Shown: piece after piece, positions 1 to 9,121 of the stretch | How positions within the stretch are numbered: the first letter of the stretch is position 1 | How the letters are laid out: every line of letters starts with the position of its first letter | Assembly: GCF_035222275.1 (NCBI RefSeq) | Contig: NC_085882.1 | Coordinates: 1,185,501-1,249,500 of the forward strand | Reading direction: 5' to 3' | Source: Podospora bellae-mahoneyi | Taxonomy: Eukaryota > Ascomycota > Sordariomycetes > Sordariales > Podosporaceae | DNA: 64,000 bases | Position numbers and translations under genes: made by a program | Notes under the pieces: model-generated | The model's database searches: none | What the model saw: only the letters and a program-made list of their open reading frames with translations | What the model was told of the DNA's origin: nothing

Positions 1-160
1 TCGCCTCCGCATTTTCTAAGATTGCACTAAAACCGCCCAGAACCGGCCCTGTCAGCCAAAGTCACCGTTCGTCTTGTCTTCCCTTTTCCCTGTCGTCTGA
101 TAGATCACGGATTCAGCCACCAGCCACCAGCCACCAATCACCATCCACCTGTTTGGAATA

Positions 161-1350
161 ATGAAGTTGGAGAAGCTGTTGCAAGCTCTGGGACAGCAGC
201 CCATAGAGTCGTCCGAGGAAGGTATAAAAAACGATGAAGTGAAAACCAGATATGCAACCTGAGGGTGCAATAGTCGGGTAGACACGGACTGAATAGTCTG
301 TCAACTAACACGCCTACTTTGCCGCCAATTAGAGACGTTTGAGCTGTTTGCCCAGGAGCTCCCCTCACAGAATCTTGGCTTCGTCGACTCCAAGGCCTCC
401 ACAGTCGAACTGACCATCGCTGGCCGGGATCTTACCATCCATCAGTCACCTGGCGTGCTGTCATCCAACCGTGCCGGCGGCACAACAGGAGCTGGTAAAC
501 AACTCCTCCCCCGGCCCCTTTCCGACCCCTTTCCCGCCGTCACACCGCCGTTAATAACGCTTACAAGGCTACGGACACGTCACATCCGAACGTCAGCCTT
601 GCTCAGTGGCTTGTCTAGGATGGAAGGATAAGAGCACTGCTGACGGTATGCATAGTCGTCTGGAAAGTTACACCTCTCTTTGCAGAATGGATCAGCTCTG
701 CATCATCTCTGCTTTTCCAGTCTGAGATCCTGTCCTCGAACTCTCTCGTGTTGGAGCTAGGGTGTGGCATCTCAGCACTGGTCGGCCTGTGCCTGGGGCC
801 TCGTGTCAAGGGCTACGTCTTGACCGATCAGCCTTATGTCGCCAAGTTTGTAGAGCAAAACGTTGCCGAAAATGCTCACATCTCAGCCTCCTCCACTGGC
901 AAAGGAAAGGCAAAAGGGAAGAAAACAAAGGCAACGGCGGCCAGTCACTCAAAAGACAACAATGTCGTCTTTACTCCCTTGGATTGGGAAACAGATGAAG
1001 CGACGCCCTCTCTTCTGACCGACCTGCCAGACACAGCAGGAAGAAAGAGCTTCGATGCTATCATTGCATGTGACTGCATCTACAACGAAGCGCTCATCGA
1101 CCCGCTCGTGTCTACATGCGCTGATATCTGCCGGCTGAGAACTCAAGAGTCTGACACCGAGGCAGATCCCACCATCTGTGTGATTGCGCAGCAGCTGAGG
1201 GACGATCAAGTCTTTGAAGGATGGCTCGCGAGATTTATGGAGTCTTTTCACACATGGAGAGCTCCTGATGAGTTGTTGCCAAATGGGTTGAAGCCGAGCT
1301 CGGGGTTTGTGGTTCATATTGGAATATTGAAGGAGGCATATACCCCTTAG
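161..1350 (+). CDS. RKM5: RKM5-like protein-lysine N-methyltransferase (METTL21-type)
   Basis: A class I SAM-dependent methyltransferase of the METTL21/Rkm5 group; yeast Rkm5 methylates a lysine of ribosomal protein uL1. Exons read as 161-221, 333-494, 619-645 and 686-1350, phases agree, giving 304 aa. The first intron has a CTAAC branch site 26 bases before its acceptor. Visible motifs are the SAM-binding motif I (LELGCGISALVG) and a later acidic strand (ACDCIYNEALIDPL) in the usual position of the substrate-side loop. A lysine-rich insertion (GKGKAKGKKTKA) follows the second strand and looks like a lineage-specific surface loop. The third exon is only 27 nt. The family assignment is firm; the specific substrate is inferred from the yeast namesake and could be another protein. 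Confidence 0.8.
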
Positions 1351-1791
1351 TACATGATGAATGGAAATAACTCAGGCCACAACGAATATAATAATATCCC
1401 CCCTCTACAACTTCCCTTTCGATGCAATACCTATCCTGATTATCCCTCACACATACCACATATCATCCACAGCTTCGTTCAACCTATCCTAGCTACTTCT
1501 ACAAACCTCCACACCACCGCCGATACCGCATTCACCACCCAGATCAATCAGATAAGATTACCAACCCAAGCCTCTTTTCTAAGTTTTAAGTCCACCTGTC
1601 TCCTTTGACAAATGGGGAGTTATGGAGCCCTCAAAAAAGTCTCAACACCCCCTATCCATGGTATCCCGAGTCAGTCTCAGACCGGCCACCCTTGTCCTGC
1701 AAGGTATGTCGACCACAACAAAAAAAAAAGATGAAAAGGTTTGATACAAACAGGGATGGTTTTGGGGAAGATGGGGGGGAAAAATAAGGAC
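1351..1791. other. intergenic, no gene seen
   Basis: Between the methyltransferase stop and the first tRNA-Glu. Pyrimidine-rich 3' flank; short open frames have no coding bias or family resemblance. Confidence 0.6.
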
Positions 1792-1882
1792 TCGGATACC
1801 GGGAGTCGAACCCGGGGCTGTTGAGGGAACAGACACTTCTGAGAAGTGAGAGTCAACGATGTTACCGCTACACCATACCCGA
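1792..1882 (-). tRNA. tRNA-Glu (anticodon CTC), with 21-nt intron
   Basis: On the minus strand the acceptor stem TCGGGTA pairs with TATCCGA (one G-U), the T arm is CCGGG-TTCGACT-CCCGG, and the anticodon stem GTTGA pairs with TCAAC. The loop carries CTC followed by A37, then a 21-nt insert (window 1826-1846) before C38: the canonical 37/38 position of nuclear tRNA introns. Removing it gives a 70-nt mature body, as short tRNA-Glu species have. The exonic sequence is identical to the copy at 7375-7466. Confidence 0.93.
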
Positions 1883-2642
1883 TTTGAATCGTGGATGGTC
1901 CAATTTTGATGGGGAGAGGGTGTGGGGATGGGATATGAATAGGACTTGGAAAGGGCAAAGAGAGATGAGGTCTTTGTTGTTGCCAAGCACCTTGATATTC
2001 ACGAATACAAAATACTTTGTTCTTGAAAACCCTGCTATATCAGAGCACAAGTCTTCAACCCGGAGATATTTCAACACAGAGAGAGAGATGTATACTCTTT
2101 GCTGGCAGCAGCCCCAAAAAATAACCTCAATGAAAACTCCAAAGTTATTTCACCATCTTCAACAGATGTCTAGCTAGGTAGCCAATCTAAAAAAGCCCTT
2201 CAGGTCTTGGGCTGGCTCTACGGAAGTTTCTTCAAGGACTTTTGCAAAAATCAACGATTTTTACATAGGTATCTTACCGGGGCTATTCCAGCTCCCGTCA
2301 CTAGCGTACACGTTGTCTTTTAACAATGGGCAAGGCCACTCTTCATCCTGTCTTGCGTTGGGCTCCGGCCCTTTTTTCCCCTCTTAACATCATAGGTATA
2401 CTCTTTGTCAAACCCTTGCACAAGAGCCGAAAAACACAAGCGCATGTTGAATTGGATCTCACTGTACATTACAGACCCGAGAGACCATAATAAACAAGCA
2501 CCTCTGGAAATACAATGCAAAAAAGTCTTTTTTATATAAATTCACAATCAAAGAATCCTGTGTCCTGACTTATGACGAGATGCACGGAAATGCATCCGAC
2601 GATAACCTCAAACCCAAACCCAACACTCCATCAACCAACAAG
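1883..2642. other. intergenic between two tRNA genes, no gene seen
   Basis: AT-rich spacer between tRNA-Glu and tRNA-Ser. No conserved reading frame or RNA fold recognised. Confidence 0.6.
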
Positions 2643-2723
2643 GCGTGGTGGCAGAGTGGTCTAATGCGCAAGACTAGAAATCTTGTTCCTTCGGGAGCGT
2701 CTGTTCGAATCAGGCCCACGTCG
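2643..2723 (+). tRNA. tRNA-Ser (anticodon AGA)
   Basis: The acceptor stem GGCGTGG pairs with CCACGTC, discriminator G. The A box TGGCAGAGTGG is intact. The anticodon stem-loop is CAAGA-CTAGAAA-TCTTG with AGA as anticodon. A long class II variable arm (TTCCTTCGGGAGC region) precedes the T arm GTCTG-TTCGAAT-CAGGC. The 81-nt length and long variable arm are typical for serine. No intron. Opposite strand to the tRNA-Glu 760 bp upstream. Confidence 0.95.
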
Positions 2724-3049
2724 AGACACAAACAATCTTTTCATGTTCTTGTTTTCCCTTATCCACTCCGTTGTGGATAGGGCTAGCTTTTTGAACATAG
2801 TATATTCCTTTTTGTTACCAGCTGCCCCCAGTCTGGCAGAGAGCATAACATAGGGCTGCTGTCAGACATATCAAATCAGCTTCATTGTTCCTACAGTCGC
2901 TCAAAACAGCCAGGGTATATCCCTCAGAGCACACACTTATTACACCAGCCAAAAATAAAACAGCCAATATCGGGCTATCCTACTATTCTTACATGCCCAA
3001 CCACATCTCTGGACTCCACACTCCCGCCTGATCTCACTGCTGTTCAAGT
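2724..3049. other. intergenic, no gene seen
   Basis: Spacer between tRNA-Ser and the 3' end of the SEH1 gene. It holds the presumed polymerase III termination region and the SEH1 3' flank; nothing else recognised. Confidence 0.6.
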
Positions 3050-4882
3050 TCAACAGGTAGCCATCCTAACCCTTACAATCTCCAACTCGCTGCTCTTTGC
3101 CCACTCCCCATTCGGCATCATCCTCCACTGCAGCAGCGTTCCCTCGTCGCCTACACTCCCCAACACAACCCCGTCATCATCAAACCCAACCCTCCAAACC
3201 GGCGTCCTATGCCCGTCCAGCCTCGACACCATCTCAATCGTATGCCTAATCTGCCCCGGCAACCCAGTGATCTGTCTCTGCGGGTTCTTATTCGCCCCCC
3301 CATACCCCTGATGATGGTCCCCCCCATACCCAGCCTCCGTCGCCAGTCCCGCTCGAATCATGCCTCCCTGCCCCATCCCCGTCCCCCTCTCATCATGGGC
3401 TGTTCCAACCCCTTGAACCACAGGTGTAATCCCCCCAACAACAGGTGTAATACCCCCAACAACAGGTGTAATACCCCCAACAACAGGTGTAATCCCCCCA
3501 ACAACAGGTGTAATCCCCCCAACAACAGTAATCACATCTCTCGCCGCCGCCCTGACCGCCGCGCTCCTCCCCTCATCCACCTCCACCCCTTGCTTCCTCG
3601 CCTTCTCAACATACCTCCCCATCTCCCTCATCGACCACCCCCTCGCCCCATCCTCCTTCTCCTCTTCCTCCTCCTTATCATACCAAGCCTGCCTCTCCAC
3701 CGGCGTGTCAACCCTGAAGACCCTCACCATCCCATCCTGACACGCCGTCGCAATAACATCATACCCCCGAATATTCCCCCCCGCCCACGCCACATCCCTC
3801 ACCAAACCCCTATGCACATCCGACCTCACCTCGGCCGCGAGATAAAACCCCTTCGTCACCGTCTGCACCCCCAAACTCTGACTAATCACATCCCTCGACC
3901 GATAAATCCTCACACAGTCCAACGCAACCGTGACCAAGCTCAGCGTGTCGGGCGCGACCCCCGCCTTCAACGCGCTGTAGCACACCTCCGGGTTGGGATC
4001 AAACTGCACCTTGAACGTCGTCTCATCCCCCCTTTTCGCAGGTGGCTGGTCCCGCGAGATAGCCACCTCGTCAAGCATAGTATAGTCCGTCAAATTCTCC
4101 GGCTGCTCATTCTCGTACACCGTCAACTTCCCATCCGCGCTCACCAGCGCAAGGTAAGTATGCCTCGTCGAGTCAACATGCTTCATGCTAAAAGACCGAT
4201 ACGGACTCCTCGAGTTCCTCGTCTCGAAAACCGGCTTCGGCACCGCCGAAGTCGAAGCCTGTGGCGGTTGTTGCGAAGCCGCAGTCTCGCTGTGCACCGA
4301 CGGCGTGCCCACCGCGCTCGTCACCGCCGAGTGAGCATGAGAAGTCGCGCTCGTGGCAGTGGTCGACAAGGTACTCGCAACCCCCCCATGATGATGAGGC
4401 CCATGACCACCAACACCACCACTCCCCGGCCTCGACCCCTCCCTCCCACCCTCATCGCTCTTTTCTCCCACCGCAGTAGGTTGACTCCATAACGCCATCC
4501 CCTTGTTCCCCCCTCCGCCCATGGCATTCGAAAACCTCCTCCCCGGCGCAGCCCCCGGGTCCTCGGCCCAAAGCTTAAACCTGCCCTCCACCCCCAACGA
4601 AGCCAACAGGTTGGGGTAAATCGTCGGCGGCAACCACTGCAGCTCGGTAACCTCCCCCCCGTGAGCAGTCCAGTTGTCACAGTGCCGCCACACCCCGTCC
4701 CTGTGCCGGTTGAACACGCGGACCTTGCCGTCTACCGACCCTGTCGCGCACCGGTCGCCATACTCGTTAAACGCGATCGACTGGACGAGGTCCTGGTGGC
4801 CGTGCTTGAGGATGGGCTCAAAGGTGGGCTGTTCGTCGGCGAGGGGCGCCTCGTTGAGGAAGGCGGCTAGTTTTGCTGACAT
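3050..4882 (-). CDS. SEH1: Nucleoporin SEH1 (WD40 repeat)
   Basis: Seh1 is a WD40 propeller of the nuclear pore Y-complex and of the SEA/GATOR2 complex at the vacuole. The single-exon protein is 610 aa, against roughly 350 in yeast. The start MSAKLAAFL was chosen because the family N-terminus follows directly (HGHQDLVQSIAFNEYG); longer upstream in-frame sequence is not conserved. Blade motifs include CATGSVDGKVRVF, LLASLGVEGRFKLW, DVIATACQDGMVRVF and GHRTPVWRVGF. The excess length comes from low-complexity inserts: a Gly/His/Ser/Thr-rich stretch between blades and a Glu-rich loop followed by five exact copies of VVGGITP (residues about 453-487). The inserts probably leave the propeller as surface loops. 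Assignment is confident. Confidence 0.9.
   Translation of the reverse strand: MSAKLAAFLNEAPLADEQPTFEPILKHGHQDLVQSIAFNEYGDRCATGSVDGKVRVFNRHRDGVWRHCDNWTAHGGEVTELQWLPPTIYPNLLASLGVEGRFKLWAEDPGAAPGRRFSNAMGGGGNKGMALWSQPTAVGEKSDEGGREGSRPGSGGVGGHGPHHHGGVASTLSTTATSATSHAHSAVTSAVGTPSVHSETAASQQPPQASTSAVPKPVFETRNSRSPYRSFSMKHVDSTRHTYLALVSADGKLTVYENEQPENLTDYTMLDEVAISRDQPPAKRGDETTFKVQFDPNPEVCYSALKAGVAPDTLSLVTVALDCVRIYRSRDVISQSLGVQTVTKGFYLAAEVRSDVHRGLVRDVAWAGGNIRGYDVIATACQDGMVRVFRVDTPVERQAWYDKEEEEEKEDGARGWSMREMGRYVEKARKQGVEVDEGRSAAVRAAARDVITVVGGITPVVGGITPVVGGITPVVGGITPVVGGITPVVQGVGTAHDERGTGMGQGGMIRAGLATEAGYGGDHHQGYGGANKNPQRQITGLPGQIRHTIEMVSRLDGHRTPVWRVGFDDDGVVLGSVGDEGTLLQWRMMPNGEWAKSSELEIVRVRMATC
3422..3526 (-). 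repeat. 21-bp minisatellite inside SEH1 coding sequence, 5 copies
   Basis: Five head-to-tail 21-bp units encode VVGGITP five times, followed by a partial VV. Units differ only at one synonymous position (T or C in the plus-strand C run). Length is a multiple of three, so copy-number change would keep frame. Confidence 0.95.
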
Positions 4883-5237
4883 GGCGCTGTGTTTGTGATA
4901 TTGTGTTGCAAAAACAGCAGCTGGTGTGTGACTCTCCCGCCTGTCGGAAAGGGCTGGGCTGCCCTGCCTTTGCCTGGCTTTTGCTTTGGGGTAGGTGATA
5001 AGTGGGTGACAGGCTCCAACAACTGACGTCGGGAATTCCCACTCCAACAAGACCCCTGGGTCCAAGCTCCCTGCAGGGGCCCGCTCGCTCTCACATGCCG
5101 AAATCGACTTTCAAGTAGGGGGGTTGATCACCGAGGTGTAAGAAGACATGCATAAATCTAGAATGCCATAATTTTGTCTATGCCATTTGCTGTTGCTTTT
5201 GTTCTAGTATATTTCAACAAATATATACACCAAAAAA
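4883..5237. other. SEH1 5' flank and ALG7 3' flank
   Basis: Tandem minus-strand spacer. It should contain the SEH1 promoter; no recognisable site. Confidence 0.55.
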
Positions 5238-6755
5238 CTAAACTCCTGCTGCCCCAATGCTCCAATTATCCTCCTTGAACACCAACTGAGCCAGCCCATG
5301 CCTAACAAACAACCCAAACAACCCCACCACCATCTGCATCCCCGTAATCTCCATCGCCAACCTATCCTCCCTCAACGGCCCCCTCCACACAAGCCAAAGA
5401 TTCAAAATCGTAAAGTTCGTCGTCTCGACAAACCTCCCCTCCTCATCCACCGTAACCCCCAACAACCTCAACCCGCCCAACACCTTCAACCCCCACGCAA
5501 CCACCCCCCTCGGCTGCCTCTCCCTCGTCCAAGGCGTGACGCTCGGCACCAGCAACCCCGTCCTCGCATTAAACCTGGGCAGCCTGTGCCTCGGACACGG
5601 CACCAGCCCAAACAACTGCGGCACCGAATAGCAAAAGTTGAATATCTGCGGCACCAGCAGCAAGATCAACGTCTTGCTGAAATGCCCCAGAATGCTCACC
5701 ACCACAAACACCATGCCCGCAAAATAACAATACGTATCCCCCACAAACACCCTCGCCGGATACCAATTATGCCACAGCAGCGCCCCGGAAACCCCCAAAA
5801 ACGGCAGCAAAAAGTACAGCGAAAACAAGTGCGAGTCCGTCGCCGGGTGGGGGTACGGCGTGAGCAAGTACAAGCAATCATTGATCGCCAGCAACACCGC
5901 AACGACAATCGACTGCGCCACTTCAATCCCGTTGATCCCCGCCAGAATGTTAATACTGTTCGGGCTAAAAATCGCCACGCTCGCCATGTAGACGTAGTAC
6001 AGCACCCCGACATTCACCAGCTCCCCCAGGTACGGCTGCAGCGGAATCGGCACCACGATCGACGTGACGCCAAAGTCGACAAAGTAAACCACCAACAGCG
6101 GTATCGACGCAAAAGCCGGAATGAAAAACTTGTGTCGCCACCGTATGTCGAAAAGATCATCTCCTATCCCCAACAACGTGATCGACTGAAGCGATATAAT
6201 CGCCGACAAATACGACGCCAACTATTTCCCCCCCACCCCCACCCCTCCCAGTCAGTCTTTATCCCCTTTCCCCTATGTTGTTCCCAAACTCACCTTGCTG
6301 TGCGGAAACTTATGCAGCAACCTCCCCCTCTCCACCCCCTCCACGACACTAACAACAACATCCCTATTGCCCCCCCCGCTCGTCGCCGCCACAATGTCCT
6401 TGTAAAACGGAAACGGGATGAAGACAATAATCACCAGCAGGTACACCACCGCCGCGATCCCCCCCATGCACTCTGGTATTTCCCGTCTATTATGCTTGCT
6501 CATGTCTGTCCCCTTCAGCCCAGCCTTCATCAGCGTCGGGCCTAACCACCTTATCATCGCAAACGACGCCGCGAAGGCGACCCCGCTGAGGGCGAGGGAG
6601 GCGATTAGAGGTTCGCCATCGCCTTGGAAGGTATTCGCCAATACCGCGACGCAGGCGAAGGTGAGGGAGAAGAGAGAGAGGGTTTCGGTTCGGGAGAGGG
6701 AGGAGGAGGAGGAGGGGGGTAATCGGGATGGGGAACGTGAGCTGGAGGTCGTCAT
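5238..6755 (-). CDS. ALG7: UDP-GlcNAc:dolichyl-phosphate GlcNAc-1-phosphotransferase (ALG7)
   Basis: Catalyses the first step of N-glycan precursor assembly in the ER membrane, moving GlcNAc-1-P from UDP-GlcNAc to dolichyl phosphate; target of tunicamycin. Exons 6755-6294 and 6221-5238 (72-bp intron, phase 0) give 481 aa. Family signatures are all present: the cytosolic loop after helix 2 (DMSKHNRREIPECMGG), GIGDDLFDIRWRHK, the core motif NSINILAGINGIEVAQS and RVFVGDTYCYFAGM. Many hydrophobic segments fit the usual ten helices. The start MTTSSSRSP lies before a Ser-rich tail and the first helix; an upstream in-frame Met would add an unconserved basic stretch and was not used. Essential gene in yeast; assignment is firm. 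Confidence 0.95.
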
Positions 6756-7374
6756 GGTTGCGAGTCGTTGTCGTGAACTGAAACAGTGGCGCTCATGGCC
6801 GTGAGCGCGAAGGAAAGCGAGAGTGGTTTGCTGCGTTCGTTCGTTCGTTGGGGTGAGTCGCGAAAAAGGCAATTATTTTCGAAGGGGAGAATGGCAAAAA
6901 GGGAAATAAGCCAGATCTCCAAAATGACGTCCCGCGTTGAATCCCAACGGCGCTCGCTGTCAGCTCGAGCGCAAGCAAACAAACAGGGCCCACCGGGCGG
7001 CCTCTATGCCGTTTTGGATCACTGGGAGGAAGCTGATTGGAGCGCAATTTGCTTCTACAAACCCCTGTTTGGGCGCTGGTTGCTCCCATGTGATTGTCAA
7101 TATCTCACTAGGGACTTTCATGATGAACCAAGCAGTCCTCTCGACATAGGCTTGTAGTAAGGCAGCTCCCACAGCGATTAAACATAAGAAAATTCATCTA
7201 CCTAACTTTTAAGATCCCTGCACAAACCAGAAAAAAAAAAATAAGCTACCGTCCCTTGACCCCCCAACACAGCGAATCCCTGCCCATCCTTGATATGACG
7301 TCCCTCACAACCTCTTATGTAACAACCCGCAGTCAAGCAAAGAGATGGTAGAAAACAGAGAGGAAAAAAGAGAC
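6756..7374. other. ALG7 upstream region, no gene seen
   Basis: Spacer between the ALG7 start and the second tRNA-Glu. Contains a TTCG repeat near 6836. No supported frame. Confidence 0.55.
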
Positions 7375-7466
7375 TCGGATACCGGGAGTCGAACCCGGGG
7401 CTGTTGAGAGAAACAGAAACTTCTGAGAAGTGAGAGTCAACGATGTTACCGCTACACCATACCCGA
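7375..7466 (-). tRNA. tRNA-Glu (anticodon CTC), with 22-nt intron
   Basis: Exonic sequence identical to the tRNA-Glu at 1792-1882: same acceptor TCGGGTA/TATCCGA, CTC anticodon and T arm. The intron (7409-7430) sits at the same place after A37, but is 22 nt and differs at several bases, while both share the plus-strand block ACTTCTGAGAAG at its start. Confidence 0.93.
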
Positions 7467-8261
7467 TTACGAAAATCGTGTGTGGTCTCCGATTTTGTTG
7501 GACACTAAGTGCGGGTGGTGAGACTATATCGCTCACTTTGTAACTTGGCGCAGAACATATCATACTCTCCCTTGTTTCCCTCATTGGATTCCATACATGC
7601 AATATTAGCGAGCAAGGCAGCTCAGACTTGTTTCACCACCAAAGCCGATGCAACGAGAAGGACCTAGATAGACTACTCGATGATTCCTCATCATGCATAT
7701 ACTTCATGTAGACTTCGAGACTTAGACTCAGAAGTCTTCACTTCCTATTCACTTGGAAAACACAGCACCATATCTTCAAGATGAGTAGCATAGAAACCAG
7801 ATACATAAATACAGTACAAGACGCCCTGCACATAATAACGACAGAAAACAGCCAACACTAAAATAATACCCGGGGACTGCCACCATTATTCCCAAACAGA
7901 AAACGGCACAAAAGCAGAGATAACAAGAAAAAACATCGCTGATCCCCTCTTTCTTGCACTGTCTTCCCCGTTTTCACCACATCCATAGTTGCCTAACAGT
8001 CCTAAATGCGCAAAAACACATCCTCTTCCATATATCTCCTGCAAACGATCCATCACCGCCGCCTCCCCTCCCAACCTCCTATCTTCACTCCCATCACCCC
8101 ATGGGTCCCCGAGGAACACAGACAGGCTAGTTGGGGAACGGACTGGCGTATTGGCTCTCATCCAGGTCATCGCTGCAAGTGGTATGGTGTCAAGACCAGT
8201 AAGCGAACAAGCCCGCCTAGACGCAGAATTCCTTCCCCCCAGAGTCTGCCGCAAGGAAAAG
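7467..8261. other. NCS-1 3' flank, no gene seen
   Basis: Convergent position between tRNA-Glu and the NCS-1 stop. No coding frame recognised; likely includes the NCS-1 3' UTR. Confidence 0.55.
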
Positions 8262-9121
8262 TTACACCAACCCGTCGTAGAGCGACAGCGCCGACACAAT
8301 GGTGGCATCCCGCTGCGAGCCTTCCTTGAATTCGTTCATATCAAGGCTGCCGTTCTCATCCTTGTCCATCATCCTAAAGATTTTGCGGACGCGCTTCTCG
8401 GGGGTGTCTTCGTCTTCTGGGAGCTTAACCATGGACCCGACCTAAGTTCGCCTCTGTTAGCCTCTCCGTGTGTTTTTCTCATGCACCAAATCGAAACATA
8501 CCATCTTGTAAATCGCCTCCACAATCTTCAACATCTCGTCGTAGCTGATCTTTCCATCGCCGTCGATATCGTACAGTTGGAACGCCCAATCCAGCTTGTC
8601 CTCCATCTTACCCCGGCTGGTAACACTCAGAGCACAAATGAATTCTTTGAAATCAATAGTTCCTGACTTGTCCGTGTCGAATACGTTGAAGACGTAGTCG
8701 GCGAATGTGCTTGGGTCACCAAAGGGGAAGAACTGGGCGTAGATCTTTTGGAATTCGCCCTTGCTCAGCATGCCGCTCGGGCAGTCCTTGAGGAAACCTA
8801 TTTCGTCTTGTGAGAAAAGAACCAACCACAGGAAGAGAAGAGTGGAGGAGGGAGAAGAAGACCTACCTCTATACCATTGCTGCAACTCCTTCTTGTCAAA
8901 ATTGGTTGACTTCTGGAGCTCCTTCAGCTGATCGTCAGGGAGCTTCTTGGACTGCCTGTATTTCGAGCGCCCCATGTTAGCCCATGTCATGACTTTTGAG
9001 TCTTATGATTCCCGATTGTAGGGAATATTCTACTCTCCTCCCCTCCCCTCCGCCATTGACTATTGCTCCCTCCTCCCAGCGCCCAAACTCCAACGAGGAA
9101 AAACACTCACAAGTTGCCCAT
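8262..9121 (-). CDS. NCS1: Neuronal calcium sensor 1 / frequenin homologue
   Basis: N-myristoylated EF-hand protein that in yeast activates the phosphatidylinositol 4-kinase Pik1. Exons 9121-9111 (11 nt), 8955-8867, 8797-8502 and 8441-8262 give 191 aa, the family size. EF-hand loops: [24 protein letters not shown] and [12 protein letters not shown]; the first hand is degenerate with the family CPSG. The C-terminus ends in the diagnostic YDGLV. The start needs care: an in-frame ATG giving [11 protein letters not shown] lies inside the first intron. The spliced start [13 protein letters not shown] keeps Gly2 and Ser6 of the myristoylation signal, uses a GTGAGT donor, and has a CTAAC branch site 20-odd bases before the ACAG acceptor. 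Confidence 0.93.

Noticed and set aside
3209-4492. 427-codon open frame on the plus strand, Pro/Arg/His-rich
   Set aside because: It is antisense to SEH1; composition is that of a C-rich complement and no family motif appears.
5298-6545. 415-codon plus-strand frame, Gln/Arg/His-rich
   Set aside because: Antisense shadow of ALG7, spanning its intron; no motif, while the opposite strand carries all ALG7 signatures.
8975-8990. MGRSKYRQ or MTWANMGRS as NCS-1 start
   Set aside because: Lies in the first intron; the spliced upstream start fits the family N-terminus and length.
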